Source: Aurelia coerulea (Eukaryota; Cnidaria; Scyphozoa; Semaeostomeae; Ulmaridae). From it: a stretch of 64,000 nt of DNA. The stretch is from NCBI GenBank assembly GCA_039566865.1, contig CM076945.1:7057501-7121500 (forward strand), written 5' to 3'. How positions within the stretch are numbered: the stretch's first letter is position 1; each line of letters starts with the position of its first letter. The position numbers and the translations under genes were made by a program. The notes beneath the pieces are model-generated. The model saw nothing but the letters and a program-made list of their open reading frames with translations. It made no database searches and was not told the origin of the DNA. Below are positions 1 to 10,170 of this stretch, one piece after another.

Positions 1-787
1 AGTGAAACTACAAAGTGTAATTGAGTCTACTTTTGCACCCAGAGTGTACCAATACAGTATATTTTGAACTTGACCTAGGCCAGCTCGCTTTTAACCAAGT
101 CGATTCACTTAAGTCTGAGTATTCGTTGGTAGTTTGTGGTATAATTTTAAATGAACGAACCGACCCTACTGGTCTTGTGAAATGCAGTCTGTCTGCCTTC
201 ATTCTGTTCTGTTCATCCGTGGCACGTCTAACTGAGGTATCGCTTACTAGGCCTATTTAGGCCCCAGACATAAAAATAGGTGGGTATGGTATTGAAAAAT
301 GAAAAAAGAGGGTTGACAACTGGCATCACATAGCTAGGATATACGTTTTATTGTTTTCTTTCTCCTGGTTTGATGCGTTCACAATCGAAAATACTTCTTT
401 TTGAACCAATAACTTCCCTGCAGAGCTGATCAATTTTGTCATCCGTTTGAATAAAATTTTGAGTGAGACGGGTTTTGTTTTTTGTTCGCCTAAATATCTC
501 CAAAATAAAACAACAACAAACTGACATTAGCAACAATACTTATTTTCTGCCTACCTGTACATGTTACTCCATTTTTTTTCTTTTTTTCTTATTCAAAATA
601 AAATTTTACAAACAAACTACTTCAAGCACTACGTACGAGCTACTTTACTACACTACAAGGACGATACCACGGAGTGCAAGAGACCATGACAACTCCGCAG
701 TCATTAACATAGAGAACGTGTAACTAAACTAAAATTAAATGTACAGCTACGAAAAATACACATGAACAATTTCTACTGAATACCAAG
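1..787. other. Stretch without recognisable gene
   Basis: AT-rich sequence with only short chance reading frames. No splice-bounded exon, RNA gene or repeat end was recognised. Given the minus-strand EGF exons downstream it may be intron or flank of that gene, but this is inference. Confidence 0.4.
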
Positions 788-923
788 GTTCGTTTCACAT
801 TGTATGTCGAGCTAACTTTGGGCAATCAGGTCTTATTTCACAAGAATGGGTGAAATGGAGATTCAATTTTTCAAATTAGAATGGATTGTGCCCAATGAGT
901 CTAACATACAATGTGAAACGAAC
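788..923. repeat. Short hairpin element with 20-bp perfect inverted ends
   Basis: The 20 bases at 788-807 (GTTCGTTTCACATTGTATGT) are exactly reverse-complemented at 904-923. Inside them a weaker complementarity continues around TTTGGGCAAT and ATTGTGCCCA. The 136-bp unit therefore looks like a hairpin MITE. I saw no convincing target-site duplication, so the superfamily is unknown. Confidence 0.7.
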
Positions 924-999
924 TTACAGCAAAAAGAAAGAGAAGCAAAGGGACTTGGGGACTATGAATTGTAAACAAACGCAAATGCTGTGAATTTCC

Positions 1000-1271
1000 T
1001 TAGTTAAATCGACCAGTTTGGTGAATGAACTTTAGGGTCAGTTCAAGTACATGTTTATTAACGTCGCTAGAAAGGTCTTTATCACCATACAATAAAAGTT
1101 GTATCAGAGCGCTGTTTGAAAGACTGTTGATTTGAACAAATGGTCGCAATACTACCGAAATTCCATTCCCATTATACCCAGTGTCACAAGCGCAAGTAAA
1201 TGACCCATTTGTATTAGTACATATCGCATTGATATGACAACTATGAGTACCAAGAGTACACTCGTTGTTAT
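1000..1271 (-). CDS. EGF-like (calcium-binding type) exon, partial gene
   Basis: A minus-strand exon begins after the acceptor CTTTCAG (AG at 1273-1272) with phase 1. It reads (D)NNEC followed by five cysteines of an EGF repeat: C-x6-C-x5-C-x8-C-x-C, then DTGYNGNG. The D-x-N-E-C start is the calcium-binding EGF signature, found in extracellular proteins. The sixth cysteine is missing. Either a donor at 1155 (TTTCG|GTAGTA) ends the exon at 1156, or the frame runs on for about 50 residues to a stop at 1000. The first choice ends in phase 0, unusual for EGF exons; the second would make this a terminal exon. Together with the exon at 12371-12481 it suggests one multi-EGF gene on this strand. The EGF identification is firm; the 3' boundary is not. 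Confidence 0.75.
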
Positions 1272-1833
1272 CTGAAAGTTCAAAGTGAATTTCTGGCATT
1301 TGAAGTATTAATAAAACATGCCACTAGCACAGATAAAATTGTTAAAAGAAATAGTTAGAACAAAGTGCACATGTAAAAGTCTCTTAAAAACACAAATAAC
1401 GATTAAGACAACCTTTCTGATTGCTTCTTCCAAAGTGTAGATTGAAATTAAAAGCAATATGATATGAAATGAATAGCAATGATTTCTTTCCAGTACTTTA
1501 AGGGAAGGAACTTTTGCGGGAAGGAATTTTCGCGGGAAGGAACTTTCGCTTTTTTGCGTTTTTGGAGGAAATTCACGTCAGTTTATTTTGCTAAATTTTT
1601 TGAAATGTAAAATTTTCAAAAGTTTATTTCCCATGAAATTTCCTAAAACATACCTGGTGACTCAGAAAAAAACATGGAGTTTTTACCAAATCTTATTGAT
1701 GCAATTTACTTTGCAAATTTGTTTTTTAAAAGTTCTTCCAAAGGAAAAACGCTACCTCAGATAAGGACATTTATATAAACTATTTGTAAGAAGTATGGAT
1801 GCATGTATGGGTTGTTGTTGGGGTATATACATA
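1272..1833. other. Probable intron sequence
   Basis: AT-rich. It contains a short triplication of GGGAAGGAA(C/T)TTT(C/T)GC at about 1501-1550 and otherwise nothing recognisable. It lies between the EGF exon and the left end of the long inverted-repeat element. Confidence 0.4.
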
Positions 1834-2297
1834 CACTCCCGTCACGAAAGTATACGGACAGCCGAAACAAAATGGCGTCAAATTTGACCGTTAGCCCTTC
1901 GAGCCCAAAACAGTTCAGCCGTTATGCGGCCATTTCAGGGACTGGAATCCAATAATTTTACCGCCAAAACTTTGTTTATCGATCACGCAAGCAAGGAAGA
2001 AAATTAAAATTGAAAAACGAAGCAAAATGAAGTGTTTTGATAGCAAAATATGAATTTAGCTGTGAGAAGGAAAAGCAATCGAAAACAAGACAATATGTTG
2101 AACAAATTTCCAGTCTTGGGGGCTGCTACGTGACAGTAGAAGATTGTTTTTTATGTCAAATGAAGCAGAAGAGATCGCAGATTTAGGAATCATGTGAATA
2201 ATATCGAAAAGACACTTCGCTATAAAATGGCAAAATTAAATTTGAGTCTCCTATGAATGTAGGGTAGCGATACCATCTTTGCCAGGCTAACGGTATT

Positions 2298-2360
2298 CGA
2301 CGAAATAGCGAAATAGCGAAATAACAAAATAGCGAAATAACGAAATAGCGAAATAACGAA
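2298..2360. repeat. CGAAATAG/CGAAATAA octamer array
   Basis: About seven tandem copies of an 8-bp unit, CGAAATAG or CGAAATAA. The inverted counterpart, with units TTTCGCTA and TTTCGTCA, lies at about 11370-11415 in the opposite arm of the long inverted repeat. Confidence 0.8.
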
Positions 2361-2671
2361 AAAATGGCCTAACAGAAATATCATGATTTTGAAACTGCGA
2401 AGATCACCAAAATATCGTAATTCTGAGCATTGGAAAACTTGTTTATCTTGTCTAGGAATCTGAAGGGTACTTCCGCATAATTATGCATTTAATTTGATTG
2501 GGTATAAACAAAGACATGGTCTGTTAAACACCGCCGTAAAGCTTGTTCAAGCCTCGTTTCAATATTGCTCAGAATCCAAGGTTTTGATGGAAATTTATGC
2601 AAATAATTTGCTGATTTTTGTAAACAAACCATTTATCCATGTAGTCCTTTGACAGTTACGATTTAATTACT

Positions 2672-2778
2672 CTTTGTTCTGCCTTGCATAGAAAGTTAAT
2701 CTCTGACCCAAGGGTATGCAATCCTGTCGAGATTAGATTTGCCGAAATTAAATTTCTATGCAAGGCGGAACAACAAGT
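2672..2778. repeat. Small hairpin inside the left arm
   Basis: TTGTTCTGCCTTGCATAGAAA-like sequence near 2672 is matched inverted by TTTCTATGCAAGGCGGAACAA ending near 2778. This is a hairpin of about 105 bp, probably a nested MITE. No clear duplicated target was found. Confidence 0.55.
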
Positions 2779-2805
2779 AAACTTCAGGGCATTTGCTAAT
2801 CCACG

Positions 2806-2850
2806 GCACCACGGCACTACGACACTACGGCACTACGGCACTGAGTATCT
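2806..2850. repeat. CGGCACTA octamer array, left arm
   Basis: About five imperfect copies of CGGCACTA, followed by a TGAGTAT junction. The same array occurs inverted (GTGCCGTA units) at 10130-10170, which confirms the arm pairing of the long inverted-repeat element. Confidence 0.8.
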
Positions 2851-3200
2851 TTATTATTAATTTATAGGATTCTGTTTATATATCTTCAAGAGCATAGTTT
2901 TGGCAATTGCCTGACCTGTAAACGCCAAGGTGTACATCAGCAGTGTACACCAAATCGTGTAGCAACAACAGCAACAGTTACAGCCGAATACATATTTTTG
3001 TCAAAAAATAGTAAAGTCAATGCACTTCACATAGGATGTCCTTGGAAATTTTTCTTTGGTTGCTAAACAGAAGTCACTCTATCAAAAGAGCCAATGAAAC
3101 GCTCGAAAAGATATTTGTTTTTTTTTCGGATTTTTTTGGGATCTTTCTTGGGGATCTTTCTTGAAAGTAAAGGTATCCTACTTTAGTTCAGGGCCGATTC

Positions 3201-3564
3201 TGTCGGAAATTCCTTTGAACTGCTATGCGCTGAGGGGTAATATCACCATTGCGTCATTCGAAATAGTTTGAGACATAAGATTTTGCAATGTATAATTACC
3301 ACCTGTGGAGACTCTGTTAGAACATTCAAATAGAACATTCATTTATACGTAAAAGCTAAAAATGATTTTCATTGGTTGATTAAATCGTAAGTTCCGTGTA
3401 GAAGCTTTAAATACTTTGTACACGTGTTCTTAGTCAGATCGTCATAGAGTTTTGGAGAATCAAGATCAGTGTAAAATCAGTCGTCGTCCTTTTCTTTTTG
3501 AGAGTTCACTATGGGCCTGCACAATCTGTTGAACTAGAACCGAGGAATCGTTACAGTCACTACA
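3201..3564 (+). repeat. 5' LTR of BEL/Pao
   Basis: A 364-bp direct repeat of 9117-9480, starting TGTCGGAAATTCC and ending CAGTCACTACA. I found no difference between the copies. A TTTAAATAC stretch near 3406 could be a TATA-like element, but this is not certain. Confidence 0.95.
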
Positions 3565-3566
3565 TC

Positions 3567-3584
3567 TGGTCCACCGAAGCTAAA
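3567..3584 (+). promoter_or_regulatory. Putative tRNA primer-binding site
   Basis: TGGTCCACCGAAGC starts two bases after the LTR. TGG pairs with the universal CCA end of a tRNA and would prime minus-strand synthesis. The particular tRNA was not identified. Confidence 0.6.
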
Positions 3585-3607
3585 CGGATTTGCAAGTAAA
3601 AGAAACA

Positions 3608-3688
3608 ATGGGAGAACTCTTGAAACTGAAGAAAATTAGAGGAGGACATCGGGGATACACGTCGAAAATCATAGCCAAGATAGATTGA
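3608..3688 (+). pseudogene. Start of gag, separated from the main gag frame
   Basis: ATG at 3608 opens a short frame with a basic, BEL-like N-terminus (GELLKLKKIRGG) that ends at TGA 3686-3688. The following gag frame has its own upstream stop at 3681-3683, so the two parts lie in different frames. A single-base indel near 3680 is the simplest explanation. Continuous gag translation from the natural start is therefore prevented in this copy. Confidence 0.55.
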
Positions 3689-4589
3689 AGATGGGAATGA
3701 TGACGAAAAAAGCTTGCGACAAATCGAGATGCAGCTGAAAGAAAAGCTGGAAATATTAGGGACCCTGGACAAGCAAATTCTAGATTTGGTTACGGAGAAA
3801 GAGCTTGCTTCAGAGGAAACAGAGGAAGACGAATGCTTAAAGGAAATCGAAGAATGTGGAAGCGTGCAGGAGAAAATAAATATGGCACTCCTTACAATTC
3901 AAGAAAAATTGGCAACGAAGGAACAGAGAACAGGAATAAGGAGAAGCGACTCGCAGATATCATTGGACAGCCTCAATTCGACATCATCGCAAACACGGAA
4001 GGTTAGAGCAAAATTACCAAAATTGGAGCTCACTAAATTTTCGCGAAGACCTCAAGACTGGCAAGAGTTTTGGGATGGCTTTGTAAGTGCTGTTCACGGA
4101 AACGAAGAACTTTCAACTGTGGACAAGTTTTCCTATCTCAAACACTACCTTGCAGATTCAGCGAAAAAGGTTATTTCTGGATTCGAGCTCACGGAGAAAA
4201 ACTATGATGCTGCTTTAGAGTTGTTGCAGGAGAGATTTGCCAAACCTTCATTAATCAGGAAAGCACACATAAAGGATCTGATGAATTTGCCTGTGGTCTT
4301 CAGTGAAAGAAATGTCACGAAATTGCGGGAGCTTTATGACAGTATCGAGGTACACTTTAGAGGACTGCAAGCGTTAAATATCGACATGGAAACGTATTCC
4401 GGCATTGTGGTTGATTCATTGATGGAGAAAATTCCTGAATCCGTACGATTAACCATGATTCGAGGGAGCACCAATTACGAGGAATGGAATATTGAGGAGA
4501 TGCTGGCTGCGTTCAAGGAGGAGCTTGAGATCAGAGAGAAGAACACAAGAACACACCCATTTTCAAAGGAAAACGAGACGACGAGATGA
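3684..4589 (+). CDS. gag: Gag-like protein of BEL/Pao (DUF1759 type)
   Basis: The open frame runs from after a TAG at 3681-3683 to the TGA at 4587-4589, about 301 codons. Its first 90 or so residues are acidic and coiled-coil-like. A retrotransposon gag domain of the DUF1759 type follows, with the motif KLELTKFSRRPQDWQEFWD and then LADSAKKVISGF and AALELLQERF. The family packages the RNA and forms the particle. No good ATG lies at the start of this frame; the natural ATG is probably the one at 3608 in another frame. The stop overlaps the pol ATG as ATGA. BEL/Pao usually has gag and pol in one frame, so this is either a second indel or a start-stop coupling. Confidence 0.85.
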   Translation: MEDGNDDEKSLRQIEMQLKEKLEILGTLDKQILDLVTEKELASEETEEDECLKEIEECGSVQEKINMALLTIQEKLATKEQRTGIRRSDSQISLDSLNSTSSQTRKVRAKLPKLELTKFSRRPQDWQEFWDGFVSAVHGNEELSTVDKFSYLKHYLADSAKKVISGFELTEKNYDAALELLQERFAKPSLIRKAHIKDLMNLPVVFSERNVTKLRELYDSIEVHFRGLQALNIDMETYSGIVVDSLMEKIPESVRLTMIRGSTNYEEWNIEEMLAAFKEELEIREKNTRTHPFSKENETTR

Positions 4590-7500
4590 AAATGAGGCCG
4601 CCAGGGAAAACCCCTTTGACTTCAGGAAGTGCACTGCTCACATTACAAAATCAAAGACAAGATGGAGGATCACGAAACAAGAATCGAAACTGTGTTTTCT
4701 GTGGCGAAGAACACGAAGAGGCTCATTGCAGTACAGTGTCAAGTCTTGAAGAACGTAAGAAATTTATTTTGAAAGCTGGTCGATGTTTTTCTTGCTTAGG
4801 CAAGGGACACAGATCTTTTGAGTGCAGGGTTCGTAATTATTGTAAAGATTGTAAACAGAAGCACCATGCCTCAATCTGCGAGCAGAAATTTCAACGCGCC
4901 AAGGGGGAAAAGGAGACACCTAAGCCCAGCGCACCCCCTCCCAACTTGGTTAGCACCAACTCTTGTGTAGGTAATGTAGGAAACGGGGGGAGGGCAGCTT
5001 TGCAGACGGCTCAAGCCTTCATTAAGGGTAAACAACAGGATGTTAGGGCACGCGTTTTATTTGATACAGGCAGTCATAGGACGTTCGTGACCCAAGGGGT
5101 AGTTGATCGCGCAGGGCTAAGCCCCATTAGGAAGGAAATCCTTGGGATTAAGACCTTTGGCTCCAATAATGTGGATGAAAGAGAGAGAGATGTAGTGCAG
5201 ATTGAGTTATTTCCATTAAGGAGTGAGAAGCCTACTTCTGTAAAGGTAAATGCCATTGTTGTAGAGCATATTTCTGAGATTCCTAATGAACATCCTGAAA
5301 TTTTGAAGCAGAGTTACCCTCATCTTGCTAACATATGGTTCTCAGATGTTTCTTGTTTGCAGGATTCTCTCGTTGTAGATGTGCTTGTGGGTATTGACAG
5401 TTTTTATTTCCTGCAAGAGGATGAAGTCATAAGAGGGGAGCCTGCAGATCCAGTTGCAGTTAAAACAAAACTTGGATGGGTAATTTCAGGACCTCTTACA
5501 GGTAAGACTTTAGCTTCATCAGAACATGTGAATTTGAATATTGCTGTTGCCTGCCAACCTTCAGTTTTGAGTACTTCACAGGCTGATAGAGACATGCACA
5601 AATTATGGGACTTGGAGACTCTGGGCATAACCAGTACAAATGAGGTGCATGATGATTTGCTTGACAATGTTTCTTTTACAGGTCAGCGCTACTCGGTCAA
5701 ATTGCCTTGGAAGGTGGGGCATAAACCCCTTCCATCTAATTTCGCTGTTAGTCTTTCCAGGTTGAAGGGACAAATTAAAAGACTAAAGAATGAGCCAGAA
5801 GTTTTGAAAGCTTATGATCAAATCATTAAGGAACAATTAGAGCAGAATGTTATTGAAAGGGTTGCAGAACTGGAATGCCCTGAAAAACAGCATTATTTGC
5901 CTCACCATGCAGTGATTCGCAATGAAGCAGAGACAACAAAAGTGAGGATCGTTTATGATGCATCATCAAAGGAGAAGAAATCAGGTACTTCACTTAATGA
6001 TTGTTTACACGTAGGCCCTCCACTCATGCCTTTGCTTTTTGATATTTTGGTACGCTTTAGAGAGTTTAAGGTGCCCATGGTAGCAGACATAGAGAAGGCA
6101 TTTTTAAATGTTGAAGTGGACCCTGCAGACCGAGATGTTTTGAGATTTTTATGGGTTCGGGATATTCATGATCCAAATTCACCCATAGAGGTATTCCACT
6201 TTAACAGATGTGTTTTTGGTGTCAATACGTCTCCGTTCTTGCTTAATGCCGTTCTCCGAAATCACATTGCACAGTATCAGCAGGAGGACCCAAAATTTGC
6301 TGTGACACTTGCCAATAATTTCTATGTTGATGACCTTGTGTTTGGTGCAGAGAACATATCTGATGCTGAAGAACTTTTCCATAAGGCTAAGGAAAGGATG
6401 AAAGCTGGTGGATTCCATTTAAGAAAATGGAAAAGTTGTGAACCTGCCCTACAGGCAGCTTTCAAGTCAAATGAACAGCCACAACAAAAGGTAAGAAACT
6501 TAGAAATAGGTGATAATGAGGAGAGTTTTGCAAAGGAGACACTTGGAAGTAAAACAGAAGAAGGTAAGACCAAAGTACTTGGTATTTCTTGGGACACTGA
6601 GGCTGATAAGCTAGTGTTTGACCTCACAAAGTTAGGAACAGTGGAGAAGGATGCAAAGGTAACAAAACGTACCATTTTGAGCAGTATTGCCAAACTCTTT
6701 GACCCACTTGGACTTGTTAGCCCAGTGATTGTTAATGCAAAAGTTCTGTTTCAGGAGATCTGTATTGAAAATTTAGGTTGGGACGATGAACTACCAGAGG
6801 ACAAAAGGGCAAAGTGGGAATCATTGGTAAGTGATCTAAATGATGTTGGCAGAATTTCTTTGCCCAGGTGTTTATATGATGACAAGGCAGGTAAGGTCAA
6901 GAACTGCTCTTTACATGGCTTTGCGGATGCTAGCAAAAAGGCATATTGCGCTATGATCTATTTGGTCTATGAGACAGAAGAAGAAATTGTCTCAAATCTT
7001 GTGTGTGCAAAAACTCGTGTAGCACCTCTGAAGGAACTTAGCATTCCAAGACTAGAATTAATGTCAGCCAGAATTCTGGCTACTCTAATGAATGTTGTTC
7101 TTTCAGCCTTAAACCAACAGGTACAGATATCAACTTGCAGATTTTGGTTGGACTCCAAAACAGCACTTTATTGGATCAAAAACACAGGCCACTGGCGACA
7201 GTTTGTGCAGCACAGGGTTGATGAAATTTTGACAGTGACAGAGAAGAGAAACTGGGGACATTGTGCTGGAGTATGCAATCCTGCTGACCTTGGATCAAGG
7301 GGTGTTTTTGCAAGTGCTTTACAGACCAGTAGATTGTGGTGGCATGGACCGCATTGGCTTGTCATGGGCAAGGAACATTGGCCAACTGAACTTTTGCTTG
7401 AGGATACACCTGAAATAGTTCAAGAGACAAAGAAATCAGCATTGGTTGCAACCGCAGTTGGTGACAAGAAAACAGGTATATCCAACATTATTGACATTGA

Positions 7501-9100
7501 TAGGTTCAGCTCACTTGAACGTTTGTTGAAAGTAACATCTTGGGTGGTAAGATTTATTGAAAACTTGAAGGCAAAGAAGAAGAAACAGCCAATTAATCGT
7601 TCAGAGGTAAGTGCTAAGGAAATGTTTGCTGCAGAGAAATATTGGGTTTTAGATGTCCAATCTACTTTACGCAAGGAACCCAAATTTAATCAATTGAAAG
7701 TGAATTTAGGATTGTTTGAAGAAGAGCAAGTGTTACGATGCAAAGGAAGGTTGAATTACTCTGACTTGGAGTTTGATGGTAAGTTTCCAATAATTTTGCC
7801 AAGAGAAAATCGATTTACAGAGTTGGTAGTTTTTGCTTGTCATCAAAGAGTTTTTCATAATGGTCTAAAATCAACTCTTGCTGAACTTCGATCACGTTAT
7901 TGGGTTCCACAAGGTAGGCAGTTTGTCAAAAGGTTGCTCAGGAAATGTTTCATTTGCAGGAAGGTAGAAGGTAAGTCCTACGCACCACCACAGACTGCTG
8001 ACCTACCAGACTTTAGAGTTAAAGAGGCACCGCCATTTGTAAATGTTGGAATTGATTTTGCTGGTCCTTTGTTCCACAGGTCAAAGTCAGGTGAGATGGA
8101 AAAATGCTATGTTGTTTTGTATGTTTGTTGTACTTCGCGTGCTATACATTTAGACCTTGTTGAAGACCTTGCTGGGCCAACATTTGTACGGAGCATGCAG
8201 CGCTTTACAGCACGCAGGGGAACCCCTGACTTGATCAATTCGGACAATGCGAAAACTTTCAAGTTCACTCACAGACTCTTAGAAAGACTTGCACATGATC
8301 ATTCTGTTGTTTCATTTTTGCAGGCAAAACGGATCACTTGGAAATTCAATATGGAACGATCTCCGTGGTGGGGCGGCCATTTTGAGCGCCTGGTGGGCAG
8401 CGTAAAACGTTGTCTCAAGAAGGTTTTGGGAAATGCGAGGCTTAGGTATGACGAATTGCTAACATTGCTGACTCAGGTTGAATCTACCTTGAATTCAAGG
8501 CCATTGACTTATATTTATGATGAACTTGGATATCATGCTTTGACCCCATTCCATCTTATGCATGGGAGACGTTTGTCTGCCCTATCCGATCATTTTGAAT
8601 TTGACATTGATGCTCTTGAAGAGGATCCATCTTCTTTTACAAGGCGCTTTGCGTATCTTGTTAAGAAGTTGGATCACTTTTGGTCTCGTTGGAGACTGGA
8701 ATATCTTGCAGATTTGAGAGAAGTGCATCATTTGAATAAGGGAAAGCAAGGGACAGTGCATATTGGAGAAATGGTCTTGGTGAAGGAGGAGAACATCAAA
8801 AGAGGCAATTGGAAAATGGGAGTTATCATAGAACTAATCAAGGGAAAGGATGGAATAGCAAGAGGAGCCAAGGTGCGAATTGGACAGAAGGGTAAGCACC
8901 AAATTTTGACTCGTTCCTTGCAATGTTTGTTTCCTTTAGAAGTTAGAAGTTTAGAAGTAGATGAAAAGAGTGAAAAAAGAGGGGTGAATGAGAGCAAAGA
9001 GAATGATAACCCCACCCCACAGGGTACGCGCAAGGGATCGCAACGTGCAGCTGCCAAGGATGCGCAATGGAAAACCCGGTTAGTTCTTGATTCGCAGTGA
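4586..9100 (+). CDS. pol: Pol polyprotein of BEL/Pao: protease, RT, RNase H, integrase
   Basis: An uninterrupted 1,504-residue frame. In order it shows: zinc knuckles near residues 36-98 (such as CFSCLGKGHRSFEC), which are the tail of gag; an aspartic protease with DTGS at about 160; a reverse transcriptase with catalytic YVDD at about 580-583; RNase H with FADAS near 779 and FWLDSKTAL further on; and an H2C2 zinc region before an integrase core. The integrase D,D,E residues are at about 1157 (IDFAG), 1220 (SDNAK) and 1267 (HFERL). A DUF5641-like C-terminus follows. All catalytic motifs look intact. Pol copies the RNA into DNA and inserts it. The ATG at 4586 overlaps the gag stop. Confidence 0.95.
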   Translation: MKMRPPGKTPLTSGSALLTLQNQRQDGGSRNKNRNCVFCGEEHEEAHCSTVSSLEERKKFILKAGRCFSCLGKGHRSFECRVRNYCKDCKQKHHASICEQKFQRAKGEKETPKPSAPPPNLVSTNSCVGNVGNGGRAALQTAQAFIKGKQQDVRARVLFDTGSHRTFVTQGVVDRAGLSPIRKEILGIKTFGSNNVDERERDVVQIELFPLRSEKPTSVKVNAIVVEHISEIPNEHPEILKQSYPHLANIWFSDVSCLQDSLVVDVLVGIDSFYFLQEDEVIRGEPADPVAVKTKLGWVISGPLTGKTLASSEHVNLNIAVACQPSVLSTSQADRDMHKLWDLETLGITSTNEVHDDLLDNVSFTGQRYSVKLPWKVGHKPLPSNFAVSLSRLKGQIKRLKNEPEVLKAYDQIIKEQLEQNVIERVAELECPEKQHYLPHHAVIRNEAETTKVRIVYDASSKEKKSGTSLNDCLHVGPPLMPLLFDILVRFREFKVPMVADIEKAFLNVEVDPADRDVLRFLWVRDIHDPNSPIEVFHFNRCVFGVNTSPFLLNAVLRNHIAQYQQEDPKFAVTLANNFYVDDLVFGAENISDAEELFHKAKERMKAGGFHLRKWKSCEPALQAAFKSNEQPQQKVRNLEIGDNEESFAKETLGSKTEEGKTKVLGISWDTEADKLVFDLTKLGTVEKDAKVTKRTILSSIAKLFDPLGLVSPVIVNAKVLFQEICIENLGWDDELPEDKRAKWESLVSDLNDVGRISLPRCLYDDKAGKVKNCSLHGFADASKKAYCAMIYLVYETEEEIVSNLVCAKTRVAPLKELSIPRLELMSARILATLMNVVLSALNQQVQISTCRFWLDSKTALYWIKNTGHWRQFVQHRVDEILTVTEKRNWGHCAGVCNPADLGSRGVFASALQTSRLWWHGPHWLVMGKEHWPTELLLEDTPEIVQETKKSALVATAVGDKKTGISNIIDIDRFSSLERLLKVTSWVVRFIENLKAKKKKQPINRSEVSAKEMFAAEKYWVLDVQSTLRKEPKFNQLKVNLGLFEEEQVLRCKGRLNYSDLEFDGKFPIILPRENRFTELVVFACHQRVFHNGLKSTLAELRSRYWVPQGRQFVKRLLRKCFICRKVEGKSYAPPQTADLPDFRVKEAPPFVNVGIDFAGPLFHRSKSGEMEKCYVVLYVCCTSRAIHLDLVEDLAGPTFVRSMQRFTARRGTPDLINSDNAKTFKFTHRLLERLAHDHSVVSFLQAKRITWKFNMERSPWWGGHFERLVGSVKRCLKKVLGNARLRYDELLTLLTQVESTLNSRPLTYIYDELGYHALTPFHLMHGRRLSALSDHFEFDIDALEEDPSSFTRRFAYLVKKLDHFWSRWRLEYLADLREVHHLNKGKQGTVHIGEMVLVKEENIKRGNWKMGVIIELIKGKDGIARGAKVRIGQKGKHQILTRSLQCLFPLEVRSLEVDEKSEKRGVNESKENDNPTPQGTRKGSQRAAAKDAQWKTRLVLDSQ

Positions 9101-9102
9101 AT

Positions 9103-9116
9103 CAAGGAGGGGAGTG
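9103..9116 (+). promoter_or_regulatory. Polypurine tract
   Basis: The purine-rich run AAGGAGGGGAGTG directly precedes the 3' LTR. Such a tract normally primes plus-strand synthesis in LTR retrotransposons. Confidence 0.7.
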
Positions 9117-9480
9117 TGTCGGAAATTCCTTTGAACTGCTATGCGCTGAGGGGTAATATCACCATTGCGTCATTCGAAATAGTTTGAGACATAAGATTTT
9201 GCAATGTATAATTACCACCTGTGGAGACTCTGTTAGAACATTCAAATAGAACATTCATTTATACGTAAAAGCTAAAAATGATTTTCATTGGTTGATTAAA
9301 TCGTAAGTTCCGTGTAGAAGCTTTAAATACTTTGTACACGTGTTCTTAGTCAGATCGTCATAGAGTTTTGGAGAATCAAGATCAGTGTAAAATCAGTCGT
9401 CGTCCTTTTCTTTTTGAGAGTTCACTATGGGCCTGCACAATCTGTTGAACTAGAACCGAGGAATCGTTACAGTCACTACA
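9117..9480 (+). repeat. 3' LTR of BEL/Pao
   Basis: Apparently an exact direct copy of 3201-3564. It ends with CACTACA, followed by GATTACG, whose first bases match the GATTC before the 5' LTR. Confidence 0.95.
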
Positions 9481-10124
9481 GATTACGTTGAAACTACAAA
9501 ATAATTCCAAAAACTAGTCAGTAAAGGAGCACATCAGTCTTTTGGTGCATGTTTTAACGTATGATCCTAAAATTGGGGTTGTTGCTGTTGTTGCTGTTGA
9601 TTTTAGAGCGTCGGAAAATTTTGGTTCTGTGCCCCCTAAGAATTAAGGCTGGTATCGGGCCTGCTTTAGTTAGTTATTGCTTCAAATTACTCTCATTTCG
9701 GCTGGTTTCAGCAGGTAGTAGTGCCACGGCGGGGGGAGGGGACTGATGGGGCAAGAGTCCCCTCTTATCAAGGACTTATTATTTTCGAATTCATCAAAAC
9801 AAATCCATCGAGAAATCATAGGGTGGAGAGCGAGTGTCTCCAGTTTGATTTTGAGTTTAGGTGAAAGAATGGCGTCTTGTATGTTTTAAGTAGGAAAGGG
9901 GCTTTTATGGCACTAAGGTATTATCCAATGAACACATCGATGAAAGTGTCCTGTTGAGGCTAACTCGCAATGTTCAAGAGACGGAACTCTCCTTCTTGGG
10001 CTCGTGCTTATGTGATCTAAGTTCAGATCTTCTAAAAAATATACAAATTAACGAAAACTTTTTGCGAGGACTGCAGTCTCACAAGATATTTAATCAGAGT
10101 TCTATGAAATCATAATATCAAAAT
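9481..10124. other. Interior of the long inverted-repeat element, no gene seen
   Basis: Continuation of the host element beyond the BEL/Pao insertion. There is a short GTTGCTGTT repeat near 9577-9600 and no recognisable coding domain or element end. Confidence 0.4.
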
Positions 10125-10129
10125 ACTCA

Positions 10130-10170
10130 GTGCCGTAGTGCCGTAGTGCCGTAGTGCCGTAGTGCCGTGA
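10130..10170. repeat. GTGCCGTA octamer array, right arm
   Basis: Five tandem 8-bp units, the inverted partner of the CGGCACTA array at 2806-2850. Confidence 0.8.

Larger units (their letters stand above)
3201..9480 (+). mobile_element. BEL/Pao LTR retrotransposon, nearly complete and young
   Basis: A 6.28-kb element with 364-bp direct LTRs (TGTCGG...ACTACA), a primer-binding site just inside the 5' LTR, gag-like and pol reading frames, and a purine tract before the 3' LTR. By eye the two LTRs are identical, which implies recent insertion. The flanks GATTC and GATTA fit a degenerate 5-bp target duplication. Pol order is protease, reverse transcriptase, RNase H, integrase, and the gag domain type fits BEL/Pao. 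It interrupts the long inverted-repeat element at 1834-12327. The gag frame is broken near its start, so this copy may depend on others. Confidence 0.95.

Noticed and set aside
2298..2360. CRISPR-like array
   Set aside because: Octamer units without spacers in eukaryotic DNA; it is simple tandem repetition.
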